A stretch of DNA of 64,000 nucleotides, from positions 202,002,208 to 202,066,207 of the forward strand of contig JBOZIK010000001.1 in the NCBI GenBank assembly GCA_051453625.1, read 5' to 3'. This document shows, piece by piece, positions 35,901 to 46,779 of the stretch. The position numbers and the translations under genes are program-made. Origin of the DNA: Welwitschia mirabilis. Lineage: Eukaryota > Gnetophyta > Gnetopsida > Welwitschiales. Position 1 is the first letter of the stretch; the number at the start of each line of letters is the position of its first letter. The notes under the pieces were generated by a model. That model was not told the DNA's origin and searched no databases. It saw nothing but the letters and a program-made list of their open reading frames with translations.

Positions 35901-36199
35901 TAGGATTTTTATTTTTAAACTTCAACTAAAGCCTTTCCTATAGACATTCATGACATCATTTTTAATTTTCACCATAACGTGAACTCTTAGAAAAACCTTA
36001 TTCTTTTGTGTTTTTAAGAAAAAAAGGAGTTGGGATGTGCTACACCAAATAGCATAGTGATGAGTTGAATCATCACACTTGGGCTAGTTAGTGATAGATA
36101 GATATGTTATAGTATCATACTTACATTAACATGAACATAATAATATTATGACCTTAATGGTATTAAGCTACATAATGTAGTCAAGAAAAAATACCAACA
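32939..36199 (-). repeat. 5' LTR of inner Copia (3.26 kb)
   Basis: It starts TGTTGGTATTTTTTCTTG on the minus strand at 36199 and ends next to the PBS. It aligns with the 3' LTR but includes about 630 bp (33545-34185) that the 3' copy lacks. That extra block itself holds coding-like minus-strand sequence (IKHFILKDEEECAAKEKIID, near 33600-33660). Confidence 0.85.
34417..35185 (-). pseudogene. Coding-like frames inside the 5' LTR, unknown product
   Basis: This is the counterpart of the frames in the 3' LTR. From 35183 the minus strand reads MFCMAMAKILNKNSLRSGLI, WNNIQPALKDPILRII, a Lys/Glu-rich stretch (FIEKEIEEKKANLEPKV), a 74-codon frame (34704-34928) and a 72-codon frame (34417-34635, MSYHGGSIKMINESLKL to FSNLYTSMYLG). 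One or two frameshifts join these into a possible protein of about 250 residues. I do not recognise a family. Conservation of the same peptides in both LTRs only shows common descent, since both came from one template. Confidence 0.45.
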
Positions 36200-36204
36200 G
36201 TTAA

Positions 36205-38430
36205 CCCTTTTGGTTGGTTAGATATCCCATAAAGATGCTGATGCAAGAATGTACTTCAAATTATTCATGATGTTCATGTGGAATATAGACATAGCATTTG
36301 TAACCAAAAACATAAAAATGATTTAAGTTTGAATGATACTCATACCACTTCTTAGATAAAGATACTTCTTTTAAATATATCGACCAATGTAGCTATCAAA
36401 ATGCATAGCTGTATTCACTACTTCACCCAAAAAATAGGTCTTACAACCACTAAAATACATTATGAAATGCATCATATACATGATTATGCAATTAAATCAC
36501 TTATAAATGCCATTCTTTTGAGGTGTCCTAGGGTAGGTCTTCAAATGACGAATTTCTTCAGAAGTTAGAAAATTCTTAAGCTCAGTAGATGTGTACTTTT
36601 CATTCTTATCTCAATGAAAACTTTAAATCCATCAATTGACTTACTTTTTTACTTTTTTTTTTAAAATTCTTAAAAATGTCCAAAGTCTAAGATTTGGACT
36701 TGATAAAATACACCTAAGCTATTTGAGAATAGTTATCAATAAAAGAGATAAAATAATAAAAGCCATGAAGAGTGGAAATTAACATAGGCCCACATAGATC
36801 ACGATGAATAAGTAGAAGTTTTTGATTGACATGCTACTTACTTGGTGCAATCCACTGTCAAGTTTCTTTCTCTATTGTATGTGATTTACATTAAAGAAAA
36901 TCCTATGACATAGATGGAAGAAGCTAGTGATCATTCTCAAACGCCACATTCATGGTATAAGAAGTAGGATGTCCTAGTCAAGCATGCCACAATAGCAAGA
37001 GAGAGATTTTGTCTTGAAAAACTATGTAAGTGATCTCTCACATTCTAATACAATAATGAATATGAATAAGATTTCCATTCATGTACCCTTTCATAACCAG
37101 CTATTGATTGCAATCATAAATGCCCACTGAGTGCTTCATCATAGAAACTGAGGGATCTTCTCATACCAAAGTGAAAAGCAATAAAAGATGTGATCTTAAA
37201 GAAGGCATACATATGAAGAGAGTGATATCAAGTTAAGGGTAACTAAACCATGACCTTCCACTAGAACTAGAGTTTTTTCTACCAAATAAATCTAACATGA
37301 TGCTTTAATGAAGTTATCAAAATAATCATGCCGATAAGTAGCACCTATGTTAAGAATCCACATTTTGTCATGAGGTATGTGCTTACTACTACCTACAAAG
37401 TTAGAGTTATCAAAGATTACATTTGAATCAAAATTTTCATCATCAAGGGGTTCAGATTATTTAGTAAATGCATTGGCTTTAGGTGTAGATTTTATCTTGT
37501 TTCAAGGTATTATATAGAAGTCTGCAGTGTGATCTTATCTTTTGTAGTGTGAGCACCGATATTTCTTTTTATTTAGAGTAACAATATGTTAAACTTGCTT
37601 TCTATTTAGCTTAATCTAATTAGGCTTCTTAGTTTATTATTTTTCTAAAGCCTTATCCTTATCATGATGTGATGCCTTTGATAAATGAGAGTTATTAGAA
37701 TGCTACTTATGTTAACAAGAAGGTCTAGAAGAATGAGAAACTTTAAATCCACATTAGAGGACAAACAACCTGTGAAGTTAAGTTGTGCTTCTATAGAAAT
37801 AAGATACTTATTGAGCACATCAAAGTTTATGTTAGGTAGCTACTTACTTTCATGAAGAGATAGAATGTAGCAATGAAGAGATGATTTCTCTAAATAGCAA
37901 TGAATCAAGTTGAACCCAGTTGATGTAATGGATGCATACTTTATTAACATAGTCTATCTTAGCAACATTTGCCTTAATATCTATCATTTAAGCTATGAGC
38001 TGATACATTTTTCCTCTCTCATAATGAAGGTTGTTCATACTCATAATAAGGTTGATCATTTATAGATCATTCTTTACATAAAATATATCTCACAAAGTAC
38101 AATAGTTAGTATAGCTATACTTACTTCTATCAACCAACTTTTCATGTGAAGTGGCCACTAATTTTTACATTATCACTATAAGCTTGTGATCAATGACTTT
38201 TCATGCATCTTTTTCATTTGGATTCTAAAGACGAACATGCACTTTTTCAAAAAGATTTCTATCAAATCTATAAATACATATGATAAACATTAAGTCTTAA
38301 TTCCATTCCTCTCAACTTTAATCATCANNNNNNNNNNNNNNNNNNNNNNNNNNNNNNNNNNNNNNNNNNNNNNNNNNNNNNNNNTTTGATAAAATTTAGA
38401 ATCTTTCTTTTGATTTAGAAGTCATGATAA
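36205..38430 (-). pseudogene. Outer Copia: gag, protease and integrase
   Basis: This is the N-terminal half of the outer element. A possible gag start (MTSKSKERF) lies near 38420. A zinc-knuckle remnant (YRCSHYKR, then DHTADF) lies near 37520-37560 with one Cys lost. The protease motif reads KMWILNIGAT (37337-37365), where the family has D-S-G-A: the catalytic Asp is Asn and Ser is Ile. Integrase blocks are DLCGPM near 36795 with its Asp, YYFISFIDNYS, the phrase EKYTSTELKNFLTSEEI near 36570-36620 and PRTPQKNG near 36530. The C-terminal block HFYVFGYKCYVYIPHEHHE to FMGYLTNQKG lies at 36205-36340. It stops at the inner element's LTR. Several stops fall where the family has Gln or Arg. Confidence 0.82.
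38328..38384. other. Assembly gap (57 N)
   Basis: This lies within the gag region of the outer Copia. No flanking duplication is obvious. Confidence 0.95.
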
Positions 38431-41400
38431 ATGTAGAGAAGAGATTAAAAAAAGTTTGACAAGTCATGAGATAAAGTTGAATTATATAGGAATCTTACTT
38501 ACATCCACTATTAAAAGTGATCTATTTGACACATAAAGAAAATTTGTCAAAACTCAAAAAGCAAAAACATGGAAAAAAATGAATATACTAGTATAGTCAC
38601 AAGAAAGAAATCTTGCTATCACCCACAACTTCAAGTATTCTATCCAAGTCACAATGTAATAAAAGAAAAGAAATAGAAAAGAAGGTCATGATAGAGAGAT
38701 ATAGTAAAAACAAAAGGGACTCAAGTCTAAAAAATCTAAGATATCTATCCAAACCACAATGTATGATAAACAAGAAAAACCTCCCTAAATAGTGAAAAAC
38801 CTATGCACATGAGAANNNNNNNNNNNNNNNNNNNNNNNNNNNNNNNNNNNNNNNNNNNNNNNNNNNNNNNNNNNNNNNNNNNNNNNNNNNNNNNNNNNNN
38901 NNNNNNNNNNNNNNNAAAAATCTAAGATATCTATCCAAAACACAATGTATGATAAACAAGAAAAACCTCCCTAAATAGTGAAAAACCTAGGCACATGAGA
39001 ATAAACAAAAATAGTTAAAATGTCTTTAATGTAAGTAAAGTAAATTTTAGAGCAAGGGCCTAATTTAATTATTAGATAATGAAAATGCAAATTTCTTAAT
39101 TTTAGAATCTACTCCTGAAGCTAAGTTATGATCATATCATCTCTATGGGTGATATTCTTAACTCTTAAGGAAGTAAAATGATAAAATATGAATTACCTTA
39201 ATGGGGTATTCAAGTCGTCAGTAGTTTAAGTTATCTTGGCTATATACCCCCTTAAGGGTAAGTGCTGTGTAATGTCAGTGATCTACTTATATCTTAAACT
39301 TAGTAAATTCTACAATTGATTATACTTATAACTTCCTCTTGACTTATTAATGAAATCCAAGTAGACCCTACCACTATGCCTCTAGTCTTCATCCAATATA
39401 CCCTTAATTACCAAGGCATATATGATAATCTCAACTTTGAGGCTGATATGTTTTTACTTAAGAGAGACATGGCTCTTTGTATAGCTAGAACTTCACTATT
39501 AAGATAGTTAAAGACTACCCAACAAGCTTAGATGGCAGTATAGCCTAACATGGATCTCTATCTATGTAAGTCTTCCTATTCCACCACTAACCAAGGCTTA
39601 TTACCAGTAAAAAATCATGATCTATTTAGAAGTAAAAGGTATTTTTTAGTTTTAAACATTACTCACAAAAATTAAAGTTAAGTATTAAAAAAATTTAAAG
39701 AAAAATACCATAAATGTATACAAAGACAGGGACTGACTTGGTATAGCTAAGTTAAATGGAACTTTCTTAATATCTTAAACTTAGCTTAATCTATTTAAAT
39801 CATAAAAAATAGACTAAGTAAAAGAGAGGGAAGAAAAATCAAGTTAAGTGAATTTTGCTTCACATCCCAGACTTGATTTGATTAGAGAAAAGGAGAGGAA
39901 AACAAGGTTAAGAGCTTACAATGATTATAAAAATGCCTAAAAACCTTTGAAAAGCACAAAAACTTGCTTAAAAAACTGAGTTTGGGGCTTAAAAATGTGA
40001 AAAATGTTTAAAAAACTCAAGAAAACATAAAAACAGCTCAAAATAACTAAAAATTAAAAAAATTACTTATATCCATAAAATAGAGCTAATGACTAAGTAA
40101 TAGCTCAACTAAATGCCTGTGCACATAAATGGACTGTGGCTAAGTAATGAATCATTAGAACTACTTGTGTGCATAAGCCAAAAATAGGAAGGCACAAATC
40201 TAAAAAAACTTGCTTTTCACACTAAGTAAAAACAAACGTCCAACCTCTTTGTCAATAGATAAATAATTTTACCACTACACGAATGGTCCATTAGTGTTAA
40301 ATACCTATATTAAAATAATAATATGTAATATAAAGGCTGTTATTGAGACACAGACTTATAGTTGTAATAGTGGTAGGGATGACTTACATGGACAAATGAT
40401 GGGCAACTAGCAAGCTATAACATGGACTGATAATGAAACTGATGCACAAAGGTAATAGATAAAGGTGCATGGAGGGAAGCTATGTATACTGCATAAGGTA
40501 GGTGAGAGGCTAAGTAGGAAGAGAAGATGTGAATTAGATAGAAGAAAAGCATCAGTCTAGTGGTAGATTGACAATTAGAGCATTGGCAAGCCATGGAGAT
40601 CTCACAGGCACATATATAGGTGCAAGTGGAACCAACAAGTGTACAGGATAATGTCAGGTACTCATAGGTATGGTATCACAGAGATTGGTCAAGGGGAGGA
40701 TGCGGTATCATAAAGATCTTAAGAGAGACATAATAGTTTAGTGGATTTATGGAGTAGGCACCACACATGTGGCTACACACAAGGAACTATGGATCAAAAT
40801 AACATGACTTTTAGATGGTAAAGCAAAGAATGACAATACCGATGATTAGAAATGATGCAGGCAAAACAACATAGCAAGGAGCATAGGCTGGTAGATAGTA
40901 GTATGCAGTGCTATGGTATTGGTAAGAAGGAGCAAGTGGATTAGCACACAGCAAACAGAATGCATGCTTGGATTAATGGAATATTAATGTTAACGATGAG
41001 AAAGATGGAACTACAAGAATAATGTACTAGCAAGAAAGAGCCATAAAAGCAGTAAGGCATGTCTATAACATTGTGATAGTAGAGAAAAGCCATAAGATAA
41101 GGGAAATAAGGCATCTAAAATGACAAGAGCAAAAGAAATAGAAGAGGTGCAGAACCAGTGATAACATACTTGCATGCGCATAGGTTTAGGAGAGAGAGGC
41201 AGATAGAAGTCATTAGCATAGGTGTACAGGTACATAGAGCAATATGTGACAAAGGCAGCTTGTAGGTACACAGAGTAAGGAAGGCATGGGGTCATAGATA
41301 TAGGTGCTACAAAGGAAGTATAGGCACTACATAGGTAGACATTGCATAGAAGTTATACCAAAGAATATGCAGAGGCGGAGAGGGCAGTAGCAAGTGTGCA

Positions 41401-42090
41401 TAGCAAGAGTGATGAAATAGAATCCCGATGCAATGAGAGAAGGAAACATGTATAGTAGGTGGCTCTTCTTAATAGATCAACTACAAGTGCAAGATGTAAG
41501 AGATATATGTAGCCAAAGAAGCTAAACCACCTCCCCAGTCCCATGAAATTTGTGTACTGCATGCATTGAGGTGATGACACGTCACATACACATTTTAAAT
41601 TTGTGGTGTGCATTTCATTTGTAGACCTCATTTAATATGAGATAGGAGGCTATTTAGCCTACTCCTATATGTAGCACATATGAATGATAGATAGTTTAGT
41701 TATGTGCATCTTGAGTAGATAGGTATGAGTAGACACATGGATGGAGCCAAGATGGTTTATAAGTTCTACTAATTGGTAGAGAGAATAGAAATGAAAGGTA
41801 GAATCATGGACTACACTAACTGTGTGCTAATTCATATTGCTAGGCTACATTAGTGTGGTGTGAGCCATAAAAGACACATCGAGCAAAAGAGCTAATAGAT
41901 CAGCATCAAGTGTGACAAGGACTGCAAAAAGATAGACTAGAAGAAAAAAAACCCATGAGTGGTCAACCACCTTAAAAAATGTATAAAAAAGAGTTATTAA
42001 AAAAATAATCATTAGACCTAGAAAACAATAAGAAAAAATAGCCTTTAAATAAAAACAACTACTAAAATCAAGCTAAGGAGAAAAACCTTA
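38431..42090 (-). other. Long leader of outer Copia or later insertions
   Basis: This is the interval between the possible gag start and the PBS. About 3.6 kb is long for a Copia leader. I recognise no coding domain. Diverged repeats with the phrase TCTATCCAA..CACAATGTA occur at about 38641, 38743 and 38932. The part 40380-41960 is visibly less AT-rich and purine-rich on the plus strand than its surroundings. Two minus-strand frames there (41011-41295, 41353-41631) translate to Leu/Ser/Tyr-rich strings without family resemblance. Confidence 0.4.
38816..38915. other. Assembly gap (100 N) with duplicated flanks
   Basis: About 87 bp to the left (38729-38815) are repeated to the right (38916-39002) with about two differences, starting from AAATCTAAGATATCTATCC. 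This is either an assembly artefact or one unit of a real tandem array, since a weaker copy occurs near 38641. Confidence 0.9.
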
Positions 42091-42102
42091 GCTTTTATAC
42101 CA
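42091..42102 (-). promoter_or_regulatory. Primer-binding site of outer Copia
   Basis: The minus strand reads TGGTATAAAAGC, a diverged form of the Met-tRNA primer site TGGTATCAGAGC. It is separated by two bases from the LTR end (TTAGCA). This anchors the 5' end of the outer element. Confidence 0.65.
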
Positions 42103-42104
42103 GT

Positions 42105-42275
42105 TGCTAAGAAATAAGAGAGCCAAAGAATAAGTACAATATTTCTTAAACATAAAATTTTATTTCTCCTCCTTTAATATTTCATTAAATAGCTTGCTTA
42201 TAAAGAAACACATACCATTACGGATTTTATGTATCCCTACGAATGAGACCATGACATACACAAACCTTAGGAAGA
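42105..42275 (-). repeat. 5' LTR of outer Copia, partial
   Basis: It is similar to 22973-23145. Recognisable similarity stops near 42275, where the other copy continues, so this LTR is truncated or has diverged beyond reading. Confidence 0.6.
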
Positions 42276-43079
42276 TGAACTCAGTAGTAGATTAAGTAAA
42301 ATGATGACACTAATGAATATGAAATTGGCATCTATGAAGCATGGTACATGTTATGATGTAAGCTTGATTTAGTCCTAATGCAATAAAGTCTTACTATAAG
42401 AAACAACAAAAGTGAGAAATGACAATGGTTTTTAAAATAGACGTAATTGTAAACTATTGATTTAGATAGGAAGATAAATGATTAATATTAAAGATGACAT
42501 TAATAAAGAATGAATTTGAACTTCTATTTTGTGGTGTGTTTTTTAATGGAGAAAAATGAGGGAAATAATGTGAAACTTTAATTTTGTACACTTTTCCTCT
42601 CACTTGCAATAATTTACATCACATATGTAATTCAAAAACTAATTACAAAATTAGTAAAAAATGGTGCCCAAATTTATGAATCTAGTTCTAGTTATTTAAA
42701 TGAATTACTTATGATGCTGTTAATTAGGTAAGGCTATAAATTACAATTATTAATTAAGTAAGAGATTCATTTTATTCAAACATAAAATAAATAATACAAG
42801 TTAGTGATTTAATTAAGTAATTAGATAAAAAATGACTTTACATTTTTTAACTTATACTTTAAACATTGTTATAATACTATTTAATCAAATTTATAATATG
42901 TATGTAATATAATGTATTTCTATTATTTAGCTAGTTTTCCTCTATAGATCCATCATAAACATAAATGAAAGGTTTTATCAAACATAAAATGTTTGCCAAA
43001 ACTTACATCTAATCCTGTCATGCCTATACCGAATTAGACATCTTAACTCTTCCATTAATGAAATAGGTCATCAGATATG
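42276..43079. other. Unassigned AT-rich sequence
   Basis: Nothing recognised on either strand. Confidence 0.4.
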
Positions 43080-43950
43080 AATATGAGTGTTTCCTATGTG
43101 GTAGATGTAGGCTAGTATATATAATAAGTATGGTCACTTAGAAGATTTCCATATGTGTCTTAACTATATTGATTAATATATGCATATTGATATCTCCATA
43201 TATTGTCTGATCATCCCCATAGAAAGCTATACTCATATAGGTCTTAATGTTTTTGAACTAGCACAACTAATGCATTTCCTTTCTAATATCTTGTTTTTCT
43301 TCTTAATATATCATGATGATATAGAGGCCTTCAAATATACAATGTGTCTCTTGCTCATAATAATGGATTTTTTTCAAACAAAATGTCTCATCACCATAGC
43401 ATAAACATAACATGAATATCTTTTTCATATTGAATGCTCATCTTTCCCATATTTTATGCATATGTGTGTGTATCTCCTTTTTTCCAATTTTTTCTTTATT
43501 TTGGAAACTAAGCTATATTTAATATGAAAATCTTCTTCTTGTACAATGTGTACCTCCCTAACAAAAGTAGAGATCTTTAATAAATAGTATGTACATACTC
43601 CATAGAAGTAGAGATTTTTAAGAATATGTATCCTTCTCATATGAAAATTTTTTATTTTCTTTTGCTTTTTGCTTTTTTTTTTTTAAATTCCTTCATTTTT
43701 TCCCCCTTGTCTTTTTTCTTTTCCTTTTTCCCAAAACTAGGCATGTTTTATAAGAAGGCCTTTATATCTACACATGTTTCTTCCCATGTTATAAACATAT
43801 AGTTAGGAAGTCTACATATGTGATCCTCTTTAAGAAGATGAATGGGTATCATGAAGGTCTTCCATATTTGTAATATGTATCCTTTTAATATAAACATATC
43901 TCAACTTTTCTTTTCTATTTCACTTGTATTATATGAAGATCTCTTGCTAT
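43080..43950 (+). repeat. Degenerate tandem repeat, units of roughly 50-100 bp
   Basis: The same words recur in order: CATATGAAGATCTTC-like, ACAATGTGTATCTCC-like and TATAAACATA-like phrases, for example at 43315-43350, 43525-43560, 43600-43645 and 43840-43905. The copies are too diverged to define one unit by eye. Short frames here are chance products of the repeat. Confidence 0.4.
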
Positions 43951-44416
43951 ATCTTTAGAGTACAAAATTTTCCACCTATGTGTAAAAATTCCTTTCAATA
44001 GACCTAAGATCATAATTACTTTAAGGTCTACATAGAATATTAGATATGACATTATGATTTTTAAAACGCAAAAATAAAATAGGAAATCAAGCACAACAAA
44101 AATAAGCTTTGATTTAAAACCAAATCTTTGCATAAATAAGGATCTAATATCATCCTATAACAACCTAAATGAAATTTGTCTTATCTCTTAAATCAAAAGT
44201 GGTGGAAAGCTAATAGTTTTGGTCCTTGATCTTCTAAAAACTAAAATTATAGTTTAGTTTAAACAATTGCTTAAAAATATTTTTGCTAAAAATCCCTTTT
44301 AATGCTAAGAAAAGGCCCATAAATTTGACTTATTTAATTTATTTTAAGTTTTTATCTTAAGAATGCAATTGCTAATAATATATGATTCCTTAATCAAGTC
44401 CTGCAAAATAGATATA
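43951..44416. other. Unassigned AT-rich sequence
   Basis: Nothing recognised. Confidence 0.4.
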
Positions 44417-44418
44417 CA

Positions 44419-44449
<31 letters not shown>

Positions 44450-44464
44450 TACACACATGCACAC
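44417..44464 (+). repeat. (AC)n microsatellite
   Basis: This is an AC run with two ACAT interruptions near its end. A related ATGT/ATAC-rich patch follows at about 44629-44660. Confidence 0.95.
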
Positions 44465-44819
44465 TTTATATTAACTAAGTAAGAAATTAGTATTATTGAT
44501 AATTCACATGTGGCATGTCCTATTACATGCCTTTGTTTACTACAAGGTGTATTTCCTCTTCATCTACATAATTTTTTATAGAAAATATATATCTTTCATA
44601 TTTTATATCTTATAATATAACTAATAAGTATGTATGCATGGATGTATGTATGTATACACATATCATAGTTTAGTCTCACATGAGTTGTGATAGAAAGAAT
44701 ACCAACACATATGAACCATTATAATCCATCACTATAATGAAGTGACTATAATAGCTCCCATATTTTATAATGCATAAATAGCATAATAATCTTAAAACTT
44801 TTAAGTCTATCCAAAAAAA

Positions 44820-45620
44820 AGGATGAAATTAGTAATAGCCATAGGAAAGGATAATATCTCTTAGAGAATATGCTGAGAAATAACCATAATAAAGGATATC
44901 CTCACCTACAAAAACATGATAAGAAATAGACATAAGAAATGATAGCCTTGCCTAAAGAAATATGCCAAGGAATAGTCACAAGAAAGGATACGATATCCTA
45001 GATAAACAGATAAGGGATAGCCACAAGAAAGAAGAGCCTCACCTAGGGAAACATGCTAAAGAATAGTTATGAGCAAATATAGGATAACTATGATAAAGGA
45101 TAAGATAGTTGTAAGAAGGGATAAAATAGTTCTGAGAAAGGATAGGATAACCACACTTAGGGAAATGAGCCAAGTAATAGTCATAAGAAAGGATAAAATA
45201 ACCATACCTAAAGAAACATGTTAAGAAATAGCCATGATAAAGTAAAGAATAGTGGCGTTTAAAGAAATATGCAAAGGAATAGTCATAAGAAAAGATAGAA
45301 TAGTAGCACCTAAAGAAATGTGCTAAGGAATAGTAATGAGAAATCATACTTGCACTTATAGAAATGTGCCAAAGAATGGTCATGAAAAAGTATAAACTCA
45401 CTTAGAAAAATGTGCTAAGAAATAGTCACAATAAACATGCTAAGGAACAGTCATAAGAAAGAATAGCCGTGCTTAAGGAAATGTGCTAAGAAATAGTTGT
45501 GAGCTAGGATATACATACCTAAAGAAATGTGCTAAGGGATAATTNNNNNNAAGGATGGTCACACCTAGAGAAACATGCCAGGGAATAACTATGAAAAAAG
45601 ATAGCTGTATTAATAATAAA
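44820..45620 (+). repeat. Minisatellite with about 47-57-bp unit
   Basis: About fourteen diverged copies occur of a unit containing AAGAAAGGATAG, CACCTAAAGAAATGTGC and TAAGGAATAGTCATA in that order. Clear copies lie at 45250-45300, 45300-45345 and 45480-45540. Read on the minus strand, the array gives a 120-codon open frame (45039-45401) of Tyr/Phe/Ser-rich repeats. This is a by-product of the unit and not a gene. A 6-N patch sits at 45545-45550. Confidence 0.8.
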
Positions 45621-45945
45621 TAAAGTTCAAAGACCCAAAGCTCAAAGTTGAGTAAGCCAGAGCATTTAAAAGCAATAGGCCATTAAGAGAGCTTATGTAA
45701 TTCAAAAGGGTATTTTAAATAAGAAAGATGCAAGGAAATATAGCCATGAATTGAAATAGTCATGGGACATGCCTAGGACAATATTCCATTAAATAGCCAT
45801 AAAAAAGGATAGTAATAATTATAAGAAATAAACTTTGAAGTTCCAAAGATCAAAGTTGAATAAGCCATGTTACCTAAGAGTAGCAAACTGCTAGAAGAGC
45901 ATATGTAATGCATAAGAGTATGTTAAATAAGAAATCCATTAAAAA
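45606..45945 (+). repeat. Direct repeat of about 110-120 bp
   Basis: The stretch at 45606-45725 recurs, diverged, at 45824-45940. Shared phrases are CAAAGTTGA.TAAGCCA, AGAGC.TATGTAAT and TATTTTAAATAAGAAA/TATGTTAAATAAGAAA. They are separated by a minisatellite-like segment, so the minisatellite and its flank were duplicated together. Confidence 0.65.
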
Positions 45946-46779
45946 AAATCCATATGTTTGAATAGTCAAGAAAACGTAAAGCAAAAATCCCCAAAATAAC
46001 AAACTTGAATTACCAAAAATCTAGTAATTTTTAGTAGTCGCAAACAACAAATTAAGACATTATTATTAAGGAAAATAATTTGAAAATGAGGTGAATGATT
46101 ATGGTAATTAAAATTTAATAATGGACTCAGAAATATAAGAAGAAAATCCATACATTTTATTTAACAGCATTAAAGAAAAAATTATAAGAAAAAGTAATGA
46201 AAATAGTCTTAAGAACTGGGAGAAAAACTATGAAGAGATTAATAGTAAGGTTTAATAGATGACCTAGAATTGATTGAGTAAACTCATTATACTAAGAAAA
46301 TAACAAATATTCATATGAAGAATTGAAATTTACAGTTATTTTGTAAATTTTAATAGTGAATAATGAACAGTAATAACATTAGAAGATAAATAAAATGCAT
46401 ATTTTATAGTATTAAAAATTAAAGATCTAGCTAAAATATTTATAATAAGAGTCATACAAAATTATAGCTACAACTATGCATTATTAAAATTTAAAGTTAA
46501 AACTAGAGGTTATATAAGATAGAACAATAATCTAAATTTATAGTTACAAGAATTACAGAAATATCCACAACAAAACTAGCACTAATAACATAATAGCTTC
46601 TCAAGCCAAAACATAATAATTGGTTCATCGATCCAATGAAGGTAACCAAAGCTCACAGGACATAACCAAGACATGAGAGCAAGCTAATATCGATGAGATA
46701 CATGTAAAACTAGAATATGCCACTAAAAGAAATAATACTTTGTGTTTCATTTGAATATTTTAATAGTTTCTTTAGTTTC
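45946..46779. other. Unassigned AT-rich sequence
   Basis: No gene or element motif is seen. Confidence 0.4.

Larger units (their letters stand above)
25477..36199 (-). mobile_element. Inner Ty1/copia element with about 3-kb LTRs
   Basis: This is a complete but decayed Copia on the minus strand. It has a 5' LTR (36199-32939, starting TGTTGGTATT), a PBS (32933-32922), gag, protease, integrase, reverse transcriptase and RNase H in Copia order, a PPT (28566-28556) and a 3' LTR (28555-25477, starting with the same TGTTGGTATT). Element length is about 10.7 kb including one gap. It sits inside the outer Copia and carries its target duplication (GTTAA/GATAA). LTR copies look roughly 80-85% identical in the stretches I compared by eye, so the insertion is old but younger than the outer element. 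LTRs of about 3 kb are unusual for Copia. Confidence 0.88.
22973..42275 (-). mobile_element. Outer Ty1/copia element, split by a nested Copia
   Basis: This is one old Copia element on the minus strand. It has a partial 5' LTR (42105-42275), PBS (42091-42102), gag/protease/integrase (38430-36205), reverse transcriptase and RNase H (25471-23500) and a 3' LTR (about 23450-22973). Between integrase and reverse transcriptase an inner Copia (25477-36199) is inserted. The evidence that the two halves belong together is that the integrase C-terminal block ends at FMGYLTNQKG at the inner 5' LTR. The expected next residues (VYLLEHYKIIVSHNFIF) resume immediately beyond the inner 3' LTR. A five-base target duplication is left as GTTAA (36200-36204) and GATAA (25472-25476). 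The leader of about 3.6 kb between PBS and gag is long for Copia and may contain further insertions. Confidence 0.8.

Noticed and set aside
25477-36199. Segmental duplication of 25.5-28.6 kb and 32.9-36.2 kb
   Set aside because: The two copies are bounded by PPT and PBS and start with the same TGTTGG, so they are LTRs of one Copia element.
40273-40376. Second CACTA end (CACTACACGAA) or small MITE
   Set aside because: The inner terminus does not match the usual CACTA end, the opposite end is only loosely similar, and no subterminal repeats follow.
41011-41631. Two minus-strand frames of 92-94 codons
   Set aside because: No start context, domain or family similarity; they lie in the purine-rich island, where stop codons on the minus strand are rarer.
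22640-42340. Weak likeness between 22640-22720 and 42280-42350 outside the outer Copia LTRs
   Set aside because: Only a few short shared words; not expected for flanks of one insertion and probably chance in AT-rich DNA.
45039-45401. 120-codon Tyr/Phe-rich repeat protein
   Set aside because: It is the translation of a minisatellite on the minus strand.
44820-45620. CRISPR-like array
   Set aside because: The whole unit is repeated and diverged, with no conserved repeat alternating with unique spacers, and the context is eukaryotic.
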